Positions 1-13,529 are shown, counted from the first letter of the stretch. The stretch: 64,000 nt of DNA from Haemaphysalis longicornis (GCA_013339765.2 CM023449.1:15785811-15849810), one strand, 5' to 3'. Numbers and translations: made by a program. The notes: a model not told the origin generated them from the sequence alone.

Positions 1-124
1 TTCACTACCATGTTTACGCTATAAAGTCATTCTAAGATCCCTGATGCTTCAAAACGCAATTGGGCATATATGCAACCCACAGAAATAACCCCATCTGGCA
101 TCGAAAACCTTATTCACAATCTTA

Positions 125-1062
125 GTGTTTCAACTTCCGAAGGCCTTGACATTTCAATTCAAAAGTACTACTAATGCCAGCAACTACTTATACGATACCT
201 TCCGCCAATCTTTATCATCTGGTCAGTTACCATCCGATTGGAAAATTGGAAAGATAGTACCAGTTCATAAAACTGGCGACAAAAACGCGCCTAACAACTA
301 TCGCCCAATTTCTTTAACCTCCGTATGCTGCAAAACTCTCGGACATATCATTGCATCACGCGTTTTCAGCCACCTTGAATCGAATCGCTTTTCGTTGCTA
401 ATAAACATGCCTACAGAAGAGGTTTATTGTGCGACACCCATGAATTCACAGCTGATCGGCCCTTTAACATCAACAATAGCTTACAAACTGATTGTACCTT
501 TCTGGGTTTCTCGAAGGCATCTGACCATGTGCCCCTTTCCATCTAATATCCAAGTTATCAGTCCTTTGCCTGTACTCTCAAACATTATCATTGCTTCGAA
601 AATTCATTACGTTCTGTCAGCAGTTCGCTGTCATCAGCAATTTTTCTTCTCGCATTTTGGGCGTCACCTCTGGTGTGCGGCAAGGTCGCGTTTTAGGCTC
701 TTTGCTTTTTCTAATATACATCAACGACTTGGGAGCTGCTTTAACATCAAGCATACAGTTATTTGCTTATTATTGCATCATTTACTGTACATGTGTTGCT
801 TCTGACGATCACCTCGCGCTTCAAAGCGATCTTAGTGTTATTTCATGTTGGAGGGATACTTGGTTTATGCCACTAAATTTAGATAAATGTAAAGTGATAA
901 CCTTTAACCCAAAACAGGTTAAGTATAATTTTCCGTATGCTTACAATACGAATGCGACCATCGCCGTAGAAATATCTAGGTGTCATGTTCACTTCCAATT
1001 TATCGTGATCGAACCACATATCTAGCATTTGCGGGAAAGCATCTCGTTGACTTCGTTATTTG
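125..1062 (+). pseudogene. Reverse transcriptase fragment of the CR1-type LINE
   Basis: The first frame contains WKIGKIVPVHKTGD and NYRPISLTSVCCKTL (RT fingers), typical of LINE reverse transcriptases. The middle of the domain is frameshifted several times. A second frame from about 640 carries TSGVRQGRVLGSLLFLIYIND (RT motif B region, normally SGVPQGS/RVLGPLLF) and then FAYYCIIY, where an active enzyme would read FADD. Both catalytic aspartates are therefore lost. The fragment breaks off in the LGYLRRNL-equivalent region, at a foldback insertion that duplicated 16 bp. It is non-functional. Confidence 0.8.
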
Positions 1063-1301
1063 ATGAAGTCGATGGTTGGACGGCATACCGTCTGGTCAGG
1101 TAGCATACTTCAAAACAAGAAACACAGGTCACTGACCAAGTCAAAAACAAATTGACATTTCGGGAGCGCTACGGCTCCCTTGTTCACAATCTAGGCTCCC
1201 TTGTTCACAATGTGAACAAGGGAGCCGTAGCGCTCACGAAACGTCAATGTGTTTTTGACTTGGTCAGTGACCTGTGTTTCTTGTTTTGACTTCGTTATTT
1301 G
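1047..1301. mobile_element. Foldback insertion flanked by 16-bp direct repeats
   Basis: Two arms of 78 bp (1111-1188 and 1211-1288) are inverted complements with about three mismatches, separated by a 22-bp spacer. The inserted block sits between two copies of TTGACTTCGTTATTTG (1047-1062 and 1286-1301), so the insert is about 223 bp with a 16-bp target duplication. Removing the insert restores continuity of the LINE coding sequence with the second LINE copy. The left flank of the insert (1063-1110) is not part of the palindrome. On the minus strand each arm carries a GGGAGC stem-loop followed by CGAAA, reminiscent of sequences in Penelope-like terminal repeats. That link is tentative. Confidence 0.7.
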
Positions 1302-1545
1302 TGGCGCAACTTACGTGCTTCCCCGTCTAGTGTAAGCAAGCTGGCTTTTATAACACTGGGTATCTCACAACTCAAATTTGCTTGTTCTATATGGTCTCCT
1401 CATCAAAACTAACCTAAAAATCGAGCTGCTTGTTTTACATCCAGCAATTGTAGCCGTTCTCCAGCATCACGCAGATAAAACGGAAATATTCTTGGATAAC
1501 CTGCACACTCGTCGCTCTTTGTTACCCTTATGCCTATTTCATACG
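1302..1545 (+). pseudogene. CR1-type LINE, post-RT region
   Basis: This is the continuation of the interrupted LINE. The nucleotide sequence matches the corresponding stretch of the copy near 35300-35600, including a WSPHQN-like block read from tggtctcctcatcaaaac. Internal deletions shorten it relative to the other copy, and no single frame stays open. Confidence 0.6.
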
Positions 1546-1547
1546 TA

Positions 1548-1935
1548 CAGTCTTTGTCAAAATTTTGTGGGCCACGGTGACCGTGGCCGGAGCAGGCGCG
1601 CGGCCGAGCAGGGGCGCTGCGCTTGTCGCTGTAGGCTGGTTGCGCGGCTACAGATAGCGGGGGGAACTTTTGCTCTTGCTTTTGTAGTGTGCCCGGAGCA
1701 TGCCCGGAGCAACAAGTGCTGCGCAAAGTGCCTGCGCTGAAGCGAAGTCCACCTGCTCTAAGAAACCGGCCCCGCTGCACTTATCGCGCCAACCTACTAC
1801 GAAAGAAACGTGATAGTTCCCCTCGCTCTCTTTAGCCGCATAACCAGCCGACAGCGGCAAGCGCAGCGCCGCTTCTCGGCCGCGCGCCTGCTCCGGCCAC
1901 GGTCACCGTGGCCCACAAAATTTTGACAAAGACTG
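1548..1935. mobile_element. Palindromic MITE with TA target duplication (Tc1/mariner-type)
   Basis: Ends begin CAGTCTTTGTCAAAATTTTG and are inverted complements. TA dinucleotides flank both ends (1546-1547 and 1936-1937). The inverted arms extend roughly 125-130 bp each (1548 to about 1675, and about 1808 to 1935), perfect over the outer 60 bp and diverging inward, so about two thirds of the 388-bp element folds back. There is no transposase frame. CAGT-starting termini and a TA duplication fit Tc1/mariner derivatives. The element lies inside the LINE relic and is therefore younger than it. Confidence 0.75.
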
Positions 1936-1937
1936 TA

Positions 1938-2120
1938 CGTTTTCCCCTTGACTTCATCAGCGTTTAATCTTCAACACCCATTAACACGTCACTTATACTG
2001 TACAACCAGTTCAGCTTCTCATGCATGTATGGTTTCAGTCATGCTTTCAATTCATCTGCACTCCCACGTGCCATACGCCTCTGGAATGACTTCCCCGACA
2101 ACATTGCACCTGTTACAAGG
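1938..2120 (+). pseudogene. CR1-type LINE, C-terminal piece
   Basis: Reading past the MITE, the sequence matches the end of the second LINE copy (35630-35740): a TSSASHACM-like region, then PRAIRLWNDFP (frameshifted here) near 2070-2100. This is the normal C-terminus of this LINE family. The following 300 bp are AT-rich and consistent with a 3' UTR, but no tail repeat was identified. Confidence 0.6.
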
Positions 2121-2479
2121 TCATGAAACTTTTCGACGCCTCGTGTGTAACCATTATGCGTTGTAATCTTTCGCTGAACTTCACATTTCATGCGCTTGTT
2201 CTTTAATCTGTTTCTGGCGTTTGGTGATATGGGCTGTCTTTGAAGTGCACATGTGGGCTTAGTATGACTTGTACGGATTCTGTCACCTTTGACTATATAT
2301 GTACCCTCATACGTAAAACAATTGTAATACCATGTTTTGCTGATTTCATGCTCGTCGACTTGTGCATTTTTGTCCCTTTTTCATTGTAAATACTGGGTTT
2401 TGCCTCCTTGTTTTTTTATTATCTGCATTATGTTGTGGTACCAGGGTCGTTGCCCCCGGCCGCGGTTTTCAAGAAAGAC

Positions 2480-2850
2480 AGTGCGTGCCCTAAAGCCGCA
2501 TCTTTACTGGGAGTCCCGTTTCCCCAAGGTCCACTCCTCAGCCAGTCCGGCTACGCACACCTAGTCCAGCACTGTCCGCGATGTTCTGATCTCGCTCATG
2601 TCCCGCACCACATCTTTGTTTTCACCTGGCCCATATCCATACCGTGGGATTGACCACTGCCACTTGTCTGAGTACTGCTCAGCACAGCTGGTGGCACAGC
2701 TGACCAACCCTACCTCTCCTTCCAGCGTAGCTTGGTGGAGAGGGCCCAGGTGGCCAGCGCAGGCCAGGGTATCCCGGATAGAGGAAACCCCCCACCAGGC
2801 GGGTGCCCAGACATCAGCACCTAAGGCTCGCACAAAGTTTCTTCTTCCTC
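2480..2850 (+). pseudogene. Probable LINE ORF2 C-terminal relic
   Basis: Two short overlapping frames contain HCPRCSDLAHVPHHIF, resembling the C-terminal zinc-knuckle region (CxxC...H) of I-type LINEs. They are followed by a PSSVAWWRGPRWPAQA stretch, comparable with the post-knuckle tail of such proteins read out of frame. The tail is followed by a TTC/CTC-rich stretch at 2840-2870. Frames are broken and similarity is weak. It could be chance. Confidence 0.35.
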
Positions 2851-4700
2851 CTCCTCCTGTTCTTTCGTTCTTATCTAAATTTGTAATTCTGTGCTCCCAC
2901 TTGTTCTATGCCCTACTACGGGCCTGTAAGGAATCTTCAACAAAAAATGAGAAAAAGAGACCCTGTGCACTTTATGCGAACTCCCCAACATACATCCGAA
3001 ACTCCCCTCCCACCGGACGTTTGATAAACTATATTCCCCGAGTCTGACTTTCCTGAAAGCCTGCTTCGGTGTTCTTAATTGGCAAATTACCAGGAGGATC
3101 ACAGCAAATTAAATGGGTTATGCACGCATATCCTCCGTTAACCCACTCGCTGCATATCCTCAGTTACCCTTGAGTAACAACCGCGACGTCTAACAGGTTC
3201 CAGCTTTCTACCAAGCCCCTGCGGGTTCGTTCTTCAGCGTTCACGCTAGCTTATGGCGTCTAGTTGAATGCACTAAAATTAAGGGGCTTTGGAAAGCGAG
3301 GAAACTGTAAGGGCGGGCTGGGAGTCCACCGTTAATGCATTACTAACGTATTCACCGATCTGTCATCGTCGTTTCCGCAGAACTCGGTTTCTCAATTAAG
3401 CACGGATGGTTGGGTGTGAATATCCTCCGGTAAGAGAGAGGAGAGGTTGATTGAGGGTGCAATTCCCGGAAGTCGTATTCATGAAGTTAAGTTCTCTTAA
3501 TTAACGTCGACACCACGCGTATCTTTCTTTAAGGAGTTACCCATTCCACTCACCCGCTCGCGTTCGCAGTATCTACATCGGAGCTCATTTATTTCGTTTC
3601 ATTTCGTTGAGGCGCTTTTAATTCCTGCTTTATGGCCATAGCCTCTTTACTATGGTTCATGTATTATGAACAAAGAAATAAAATTACGACTCCATCATTT
3701 TTATTACCAGCATAATTGTAATATTCCAGTCACTTCAACAATCCAAAATTTCAAATTCGGTAGGCAACGATTTGTGAACATACCCCAAATTATTTGGGCA
3801 AACTTCCCGAAAATGTCGAAATTTTAATGTTAAATATTTTGTCACTGACGTGTCTAGCGAATCATCTGAGCTGATAAAAAATAGGCGAAGCTTGCATTAG
3901 GTCGCGCAAGGCCTAAACCCTAGGGAAGCAGGAGGATATCTTTCTATGTAAGCCTTCAAGGATACACCACCACACACTGGATAAGGTTTGAAAATGTTTA
4001 TTTGCATGTTCCGCCTTCACTTTTCACTGTTGTAGTATACATCGTCATATCCACCTATATTGTCATCATCTTAATGCATGACTTGCGGGCCCGGATCGCT
4101 TTGTCGGCAGGCTTTCACGTTTCTCCCAAAGTAGAACGCGCCAGGGAGCGCTAGAACACCGGAGGCAACCGGCTTCACGAACTGGGAATCTGTAGCGCGA
4201 ACTGTCTTGTGCTCTTTCCTTGATGCGCGGGCGCACGTGAACTGTTTTCTTTGTATTTTTGTGAGCACCACGCGCAAGCCTGGACGACGCCGGGCGATCC
4301 TTGTAAGGCGCGTGCTCAAGTGTGCTGTAAACAGTGGGACTAACTATGACCCAGTTTTCTAATGCCACCGCACACTGCACACATTACGGACACCTACAAC
4401 AGCTTCGCTGTTAAAAAATTATTGCGCTGAAACGAGACATTCAATATAGAAGCCATGGACTGAAAATGGGGCGCACCTGCCCGATGATTGCAAAGCCAAA
4501 AAGGTGCTATGTGTGCGTTTCTGTCCGACTTTCGTGAAAATGTGCGATGTTCCCCCATTCATATTAGACACCGTGTGTGTCCTGGCGATGATAAATGGTG
4601 TTCTCCACTGCGCGAGCATGCTAAGCCGCGCTAGATGAGAATGGTGCGTTCCGCAGTCATCCACACCTCTTTACTGACCCTGCCTGGCCAGCCTGCGGGG
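2851..4700. other. No recognisable gene
   Basis: All frames are short and show no domain. AT-rich stretches at 3640-3900 include AATAAA-like words. A GC-richer patch lies at 4060-4330. I see nothing that supports a gene or a named repeat. Confidence 0.5.
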
Positions 4701-5195
4701 TGTTACGAATCGGCCAACGCCACGTGTTTTCCCGCATCAGCCGCCACGTGTTTTCCCGCATCAGCTTCCGCGTGCGAAGCCACGACGTGCGCCACACCCT
4801 TCAGGCACCAGCGTGGCGGTGAGTCACGCCTCGACATACCCGGCTCAGACGTTTCGCTATCGGCGCGATCAACCTTCGATAGCGCGACCCCGGCACCTTT
4901 CAAGGACACTCTCTCCCCTCTCTCGGACGCCACGTGCGGCGCGGCTATGAATGACTCACAAACTGTGGAAAGAGCGTTGTGTGTGTCTGTGATGTTCGTG
5001 GCGTGTGGCTACTTGTTCGCGTTTGACCATTGTTGCTTTTGGGTATAAATAGAAGCAGCCCAAACGAAGAAAATCATTCCTGTCTGAGCAGCGAATCCAT
5101 GCGGTCGCTCTGCTCGAGTCCTGTATTGTAACCTCGCCCGTCGGGGCATTGAATGTTTTTTTGGCTTCGGCTCACCTCTCGCTATGAAGTAAACA
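4701..5195 (+). mobile_element. Candidate solo LTR
   Basis: The segment begins TGTTACGAATCGGCC, the type of start seen in arthropod gypsy LTRs. It contains a TATA-like box (5044-5051), then a CT-rich leader with a TGTATTGTAACC stretch, and ends near AGTAAACAGTTACG. A 25-bp unit containing CCACGTGTTTTCCCGCATCA is tandemly duplicated at 4718-4766, a feature common in LTR U3 regions. No internal coding region, primer site or matching second LTR is present, and no target duplication was identified. The boundaries are approximate. Confidence 0.4.
5044..5051 (+). promoter_or_regulatory. TATA-like box in candidate LTR
   Basis: The sequence TATAAATA sits in a GC-balanced context about 340 bp into the candidate LTR. 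If the LTR call is right, transcription would start about 25-30 bp downstream. There is no experimental support. Confidence 0.35.
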
Positions 5196-5199
5196 GTTA

Positions 5200-5529
5200 C
5201 GTTATCCTACTGCTCTGGACGTCTTCACGGCTGCAACAGCGGCTGGCCGCTCGCATCATACATGCTACCCATCGTATGTCGGAGGCCTCGGAACTCGGAT
5301 ACGGTGCCCCGCCCGGTCGCAACAGGGGCAATCGACACTCACTACCATTCCCCTGCGAATGTCCCGCAGACCCGAACCCCCCCCCCCCCCCGTTCTCTCC
5401 CCTCCCCTCTGGGAGCAAATGTTGGGTGACCCGGGGGAGTCAGGCCAAGTCCTGACCACCTCCCGGGCCCTGGCGGTCGTGGCGACCCTGTGGGCCTCTC
5501 CACCCCCAATGCCTGATCCCGATAGATGA
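5200..5529 (+). pseudogene. I-type LINE ORF2 C-terminal relic
   Basis: A frame with SLPFPCECPADPNPPP matches the style of the C-terminal knuckle of RNase H-bearing LINEs (…HLLWECPANP…). After a poly-C expansion (5379-5392) and a frame change, the sequence reads MLGDPGESGQVLTTSRAL and ends at a stop at 5527-5529, which looks like the natural terminus. A pyrimidine-rich 3' UTR follows. The poly-C run probably caused the frame loss. Everything upstream of about 5200 is missing and the candidate LTR abuts it. Confidence 0.55.
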
Positions 5530-7734
5530 AAAAAATGTATTCCTGCCTTTCTTTCTTCCTTCCGTCAGCCAATCTTTCGATTTTGCCGCGTTCTCCTAAC
5601 AGCGTTGAGAACTTTATTATTCCTACAGGGTCAGATGCATTGGGGGCTCATTTTGACGTTCAGAAAATTCATAATAAACATTTTGGAGTAGACTGTGGTT
5701 AAAATTGAATCGTCTTCCTTTGCCGAGCGTAGCAAAGCCCTTACGAGTCCTTAATACAAAAGGCATTAATGGCTAGCTGAACATCGCTGACTGCTTTTTC
5801 CTGTTTTGCACAGTGAGTAAAGTTCCCAGATATCGCTGCGGAATAGCTGCGATGCACAGACGTGGAGGATCACCTTTCGCTACTGCCGAGGTTGCGGCCG
5901 GCGACGATCCAGATCCTCACACTCAGCAACAGTACGGTACTCCGGACCTCTGGTGACTGTTGCTGCACTGGGTTAGGCCTGTGGTATGATGCTGAAAGGT
6001 GACAGCAGCCAACACCGCACTCTCTGCTTTCCACGTGGCTCTGAGTACGGCCCTCCTTTGGTTAGCAATTTCCGCTTTTTCAGTGTTTTATTAGTGCTAG
6101 CCAATACTCTAGTGCCGTTATGCGCACCGGCCCAAGGGAGTTAGGGGCGGGCTTCCTATTACATACGCCAGAAGGTGGCGTTTAGCTGAGTGGACCATTG
6201 ATTGTTTTCGCATTCAAGCAGGTGTTTGCGGTTGTGCGTGCTCGATATGGCCCAAGTCGAAGTCTGGAGTGCCGTAGGTTGGTTGGAAACGTTACTCCCG
6301 TCGTCGTGTTTGTCATAGATCTCGTGGTGAGTTCATGGTGGAGTAGGCAACACATCGGGGGAGGCAGTGGAGGCAACACCAGTACCAGCATTCGGGTGTT
6401 GGGCACTCCACCGGCCAGTCAGTCTCGAAAGCAAAGCGCAGAAGAATCTGAGCTTGAGCCGTTCCTCGAGCTGTTGTCCGGTCATGGCGTTTTCCGCTCA
6501 TGCCTTTTCCACTGATAGGTGCGCTGTCGTGGTGATCCGCAGTGAGGCGGCGTTTAAGCGTGGCTACCGTCAGGTGATCTCCACTTCTCGGTTACCCGGA
6601 TAGCAGTGAGCAGAGGCTACGACGGTCCGGTGCTAACCCCAGTTTCGCAGCAGCCATAGCGACTTTGAATGCGCTGGTGCGGAGTACTGTCATTGTCGTC
6701 TCCGGGGGTGGTTAGCCCAGCTTGAAGCCACTACCACTCGAACACCCGGGCCTTCAGACACGTGATGCTACACGGCGCATGGTCAGCTGTGATATCATTA
6801 CCTAAAAAAAAATATTGGTCACTTTTCTTGTCCGCTAAGCATGTTCGCCCTCCGGGAACAGAACTTGAACATTGAAGACCACATTTTTCTGTCATTACAA
6901 AACACTTCTCAATTTGCTTTAGACTCTTCGCTCATATTCATGCTAGTTCAAAACGTTTATAGTTATATTCGTGGTGATGTTAGCAAGCGAACACTGCTAT
7001 GCACTTAAGGCTTAGGCGGAAAGTTTTCATGTTACCGGGGTCCCCTCAGCCCGCTCCCTTCCCGTAGTCGGCGCCTATGGCTTAAGGAGTGCGATGAAAA
7101 GGCTGAAGGACAGAAAAGTTCAAATCCCCCGTCTAATGGCAACGATAGTTTCAATGCGAAGCTTTCTTGCGTGCGAAAATCAAAAGCGAGTTGCCCAAGT
7201 CAAAGCCGCTGTAATAAAAGTCAAAATGTGACCGATCACAGGGCAAACCGCCTGCGAAACAAAGTCGAAAGTCAGACGACAGCAAACGAATCCCCCACGA
7301 GAAATCCCGGCGCCCCCTCCCCACCACCACCCACCACCATCACCATCGTTAGACGGAGGGGATTTTAAATCTGCTCGGAAGAGAGAATACGCTAAAGGTG
7401 TAGTGTGCGCTGTTGTTTAAATCAAGGTGTGGCACGCATTAACTCAGCCATGTCCAAACCCAACACCCGCGCAACGAACCCGAGGGAAATACTGAGCGAC
7501 CCGAATGCTTGAATGTCTGTGAATATCAGGTGATGCTTTTGACTGGTTTGAGTGTTTCGATCGCTGCCTGCCACTGCCTGACGTTTAATGTGAGTTACTG
7601 CGCTGTCATGACTTTCGTTGTGGCTGGGATTTTGGTTTAATAAGTTTTCTTTTTTGGTTTTCGCGATTGATATGCGACTAGCTCCTTCTTGCCGGGGTTA
7701 TGCGCGTGGCGTTTGTTTCCATATAACCAAAAAG
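5530..7734. other. No recognisable gene
   Basis: There are only short shadow frames. A CACCACCACC/CATCACC simple stretch lies at 7320-7350. No domain, structured RNA or named repeat is apparent. Confidence 0.5.
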
Positions 7735-7915
7735 TCGGAATGGCGCAATCGAATAGACTTTGGCTTCATAACACGAGGGACCCACGTCCGACTGGGATTA
7801 CGGGAAGCGCTTTTTTTTTTTTTCATTTCAACATCCTCATCATCATGTACCCTCCCATGGTTTAAAGTTGTCTTTTCCTGTAGAGCGATTTTGTTACGAC
7901 ACCGCCACGAGTGAG
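7735..7915 (+). mobile_element. tRNA-derived SINE, Met-like head
   Basis: The head reads TGGCGCAATCGAATAGA (A-box-like), then GGCTTCATAACACGAGG, which places CAT in anticodon position within a TTCATAA loop, then a decayed B box (CGTCCGACTGG). A related copy lies at 49330-49425 with a better B box (GGTTCGGTTAC). A poly-T run and a conserved TTCA-rich body follow. The decayed B box and lack of a tRNA 3' half make a SINE more likely than a functional tRNA gene. Confidence 0.55.
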
Positions 7916-9771
<1,856 letters not shown>

Positions 9772-12439
9772 TCGCTCTGGTTGATCCCGTCACAAGGAAC
9801 ACGCCTCGAACACTGCTGGCTGGCGTGATGCCGCGTCCGGGGACAAGAAACCTCGAAGCAAATGGGGAAGAGTGGAGACGAGCGAGCTTGCGGGGACAAG
9901 GAGCGAAGTCTGCGGCGGTTCCAACCAATGCGGAGTTCGCTGGAATGAAGTGTGGCCAACAGGCGGGCACTGGGGAGCGGGAGCTGGGGATAGTTCACAC
10001 CAGCAGGGCAAAATCCGGGCGGCATCCAAATTCAGGGCGGTGGCCCACATAGACAAGGAGCCGCTGAAACGAAACCCATTGGAGAGCGCCCGATGGCGAA
10101 AACAACGCTACGCGATACACGCTGCTCCGTAATCGAATACGCGCGGCGGAAGCAATGTGAAAGGTGAGGGCGCATTCTGCCGCGGAGAGGAAGACTTGTG
10201 GTACGTCGCTTAGAGTGAAAGGAATAAACCCAGGCTCCTCCACAACGTAGTATTTTGATCTCGGTGGGACAGGCTGATGCTCGTGCCGCCCTAATGGTGG
10301 CCCCGCGTCTCCGTTGCTAAGGTGACAGGCATGGTTGCCTGAATGCGTGCGACGCCAGTGAACACAACCTGTTAACGCGTGACAGATACTCCCTTTTTTG
10401 TCACTTCACAAAGGTGCCTTACCGCTAACAGTGGATTTAACCGCGTTCCCTTTCTGCCCCAGGGACTTGCTGCTGACGTGTTACTAATTTAACAACACGG
10501 CCGACATTACCTCATGGTACGTTACACGAATAAAGTGCAACCGGAGCATCGAAGGGCTGTCCCTGCAGACCGCATTGTTCGCAGCTTTTGAAGTACAGCC
10601 CAGCAAGACAACGGAGTTCCCCACGGGCACCGACTACACACCTAAACTTCAAAACATCTGCGAGATTTTTATCAACCTCCGCGACCTCCGTTCCTCTGGC
10701 ATTGGAAAACTACACCCATCTTTCGCTGCGCTACTCTTGGCCTAGTTTGCGTTTCATGGGTCATGACGGATCCCCTCTGAGCCCGTTTCCTCACAGCAGG
10801 ATGTGCGGAAGTGAAGGGGGGGGGGGGGGAGGGCAATCGATTTTGCATCACGGAAACTCTGGTCATTATGAAAGAGCGGCGCCTTCTAATTGTGCCTCCT
10901 ACATCTGCCCATCTAGCCCCATGATTTGCCTACAGCGCCCTTACTCCGCCCCCTGATTACGCGGACAATTGCTGGAAAAGGTAGTAGGCGATAGGTTTGG
11001 GGTGTTAAGACGAAACCTAGTGGCGCTGCATGCCGAAACCTAGCATATATAATTACCTCCACGCTGCAAGCGGGCAAAAATTGGGAGCTCCAGCTGCTGC
11101 GACCTGGTTGCGATGCAGAAAAATAAAACGACCTACGTTGCCTATTAAAGTTGTTGAATTCGTCAATTATAATGCAAATAAAATTTTAAAATTGGCCATT
11201 TGTTACGCTCAATAACAAGTGCTTTCGTTGTGACATTTCATTTTATTGTACGTGTTTTGCAGTTCCACAGCAGTCCTCTGACGAAAAATCACCGCCCGTC
11301 TTAACAAAATATTGTCCATAATAACGCTAGTTTTCTTCCACCGGGACATTGTTATAAAAATGGTCTATTATAAACTGCTATCGTGCCATATCTGCAGTTC
11401 GTAAGAAACTGAAAAATGCGTGGGCAAATTTTGCCGGGAAGTGCTTCCCACCGGTTGTGCAACACCTCTGGCTTTTTGTTCTCTCCTAGCTGTAGCAATG
11501 ATAACACGTCTCCGCTGGCCCCGGCTAGCTGGAACTAAAGGTAGCAGGAATTGGATCTAGCTGGTACCTGTCAAAACGAAGGCACCTCGGCCAGAACCAT
11601 ACTGTCTGTTGTATTGTCTATTCTAGCGGAGAGATATTACCGCAAACCATGTTGCTTAGAACTCACTAAGCATGTGAAGGCGAAAGCGTATTTGAACCTC
11701 CTGTTGATCTACTCTCGAACTGTTCGCAGAACTTTGCATTCGTGCACTTCGCGACTTCACCGGCCCTCCGAAGCTCATTCCGCGCGTCGCCGCCGCTAGA
11801 AGCCTACTGACGGCCCCCGTCGGTAAGTTCAACTCTCTTGCCGGCTCGTATTGCACGCGTGGCAGCATGTAGGAAGAAAAGTTTTAGGAGGGAGCATGAC
11901 GTCAGGCCGCCACGCTTTGGCAAGGCAACCACCTCTGATGCCGCATTCTCCACTCTTCGGGTTCCTCCTACCCGCCCTAAATCCGGGGATCTTCACCTTT
12001 TTACAGGCCCAGAGTAGCATCAAGCAGGAAAGAGAAGTTTAGGAGGGAGTGTCACGTGACAATCGCGGAGCCTAGTTGTAAAAAATAAGAACAAAATTAG
12101 CAGTGGCTTAGCTCGGCTAGGCCACGATATACGTAGCGTAAGCAAAGGTTCAGCTGGCTCTTAGAGTTCGTGGTAGTCTATCATTACCTTGATTGTCATG
12201 CTTACTGCTGCTTCAATGACACACATGGTATACGCATTTTGTGACACATGTATATTTATTTTTGCTCGACGTCTGGTTGCTTCTCTATTGCCACAAAGAC
12301 GGCTCGGTGGTCCGTGTAGTAACACGCTGCCGTCTGTGTGGCCGCAACGCTGTATTTGGAATTGATTGTCTGTCTCTGATACACAAGATCAATTGTGGCT
12401 CCCCATTGGGTCGTCTGTATAGTTGGAACACTGGCTAAG
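9772..12439. other. No supported gene; possible LTR edges
   Basis: Only short frames are present. A (G)13 run lies near 10817. Two purine-rich blocks, TTTTAGGAGGGAG (11882-11894) and GTTTAGGAGGGAG (12038-12050), lie about 156 bp apart, and each is followed by TG/CATG and an ACGT-containing palindromic word. They resemble polypurine tracts at LTR boundaries. No LTR pair could be closed. Confidence 0.4.
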
Positions 12440-13445
12440 TCCAGGTTATGAAATTGCTGAAGGCGTCATAAAATTGCTGAAGGACGGACAATCACAAGTG
12501 TTCAGGAACGACGAGCAAGAGATCGGGGCCATCTGTACGAAGATTTCAACGGCATAAAGTCCCGTCCTTGAGGAGATAGAGACGAAGGGAAGCATCCTGC
12601 TGGGGAGGGTGTAGGCGTTCGATGATGGGCCCGATGTTGAACAAGCATGAGATAGAACAGACTTGGTCTTCAATCTCATTTCCATCTGGGCTGTCGACGG
12701 GATAGCGCGACAAGGAGTGGGCGTCCTGGTGCAACCGTCACTTATGGGCAACAGTAAATGAGTATTCTTGAAGCCGGAGAGCCCAGCGGCCGAGCCTTCC
12801 AGTGGGGTCTTCAATGATGAGAGTCAGCAAAGGGCATGGTGGCCTATGACCACAGAGAAGGGCCGTCCATAAAGATACGGTCGAAACTTGTGACTGCCCA
12901 TACCAGTGCCAAGCACTCACGTTCAGTAATTGAGTAGTTGTGTTCGGCTGGGGACAAGAGACAGCTTGCATAAGCGATCACACGATCTTGGCCGTGTTGG
13001 CGTTGCGCCAGAACCGCTCCAACCCCATGGCCGCTCGCATCCGTGCGAACTTCTGTAGGGGTGAAAGTATCAAAATGGCCAAGAATGTGAGGTATTGTGA
13101 ATCGAGTTTTTAAGGTCGAAAAGGCGCGTTCTTGATCAGGCCCCCAGGAAAAAGACACATTCTTCTTAAGAAGCTGTGTCAAAAAGCGTGCGGTGTCGGC
13201 AAAACACTTGAATAAAGCGTCGAAAGTGTGAGCATAACCCAAGAAGGCTGCGTACGTCTTTGGAATAAGTAGGGACAGGAAAGCTTTGAACTGCCTTGAG
13301 CTTTTCTGGGTCAGGTTGTACTCCCCGCGCGACGACACGATGGCCGAGGATGGTAATTTCCTTGAGTCCAAAGTGGCACTTGGAAGGGTTCAGCTGGAGA
13401 CCGGCTTTGCGGAAAACGGCAAGGATGGCCGATATATGAGAAAGA
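12440..13445 (-). pseudogene. Gypsy pol fragment: RT end, RNase H, connection to integrase
   Basis: The minus strand first shows an RT C-terminal signature (LNPSKCHFG and LGHRV in a shifted frame, 13410-13340). RNase H of the gypsy type follows: SWGPDQERAF, then RTDASGHGVGAVL (catalytic Asp region), then HNYSITERECLALVWA. A frame change leads to DPTGRLGRWALRLQEY at 12820-12740 and a broken DALSR-type linker. The last recognisable block (12530-12450) matches the segment just before the integrase zinc finger. No RT YxDD motif remains. Confidence 0.8.
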
Positions 13446-13529
13446 TCTCTAGAACGTTAGGACGGGGCGAAACAGTCAAAAGAGGATTTTCGGGCCGGGT
13501 CATCAATGCAGCGTCACCTCTAAGCGCTG

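Larger units (their letters stand above)
110..2120 (+). mobile_element. Decayed CR1/Jockey-group LINE with two nested insertions
   Basis: This is a relic of a non-LTR retrotransposon lacking RNase H, readable as reverse transcriptase followed by the C-terminal region. Coding similarity runs from about 125 to 1062, resumes at 1302-1545, and resumes again at 1938-2120 after a second insertion. The last piece ends with the LWNDFPD-type motif common near the end of such ORFs. Frameshifts and stops occur throughout. A second copy of the same or a closely related family lies at 34617-35795, and comparing the two shows where foreign DNA was inserted. No 5' half or ORF1 is visible. The 3' UTR probably runs on to about 2420. 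The clade assignment (CR1, L2 or Jockey) is by motif style only. Confidence 0.75.

Noticed and set aside
1111..1288. Hammerhead-ribozyme-like motif in the foldback arms (stem then CGAAA…GTC)
   Set aside because: Hammerheads occur in Penelope-like terminal repeats, but the required CUGANGA box is not present before the stem (GTGAACAAG is seen), so a ribozyme cannot be claimed.
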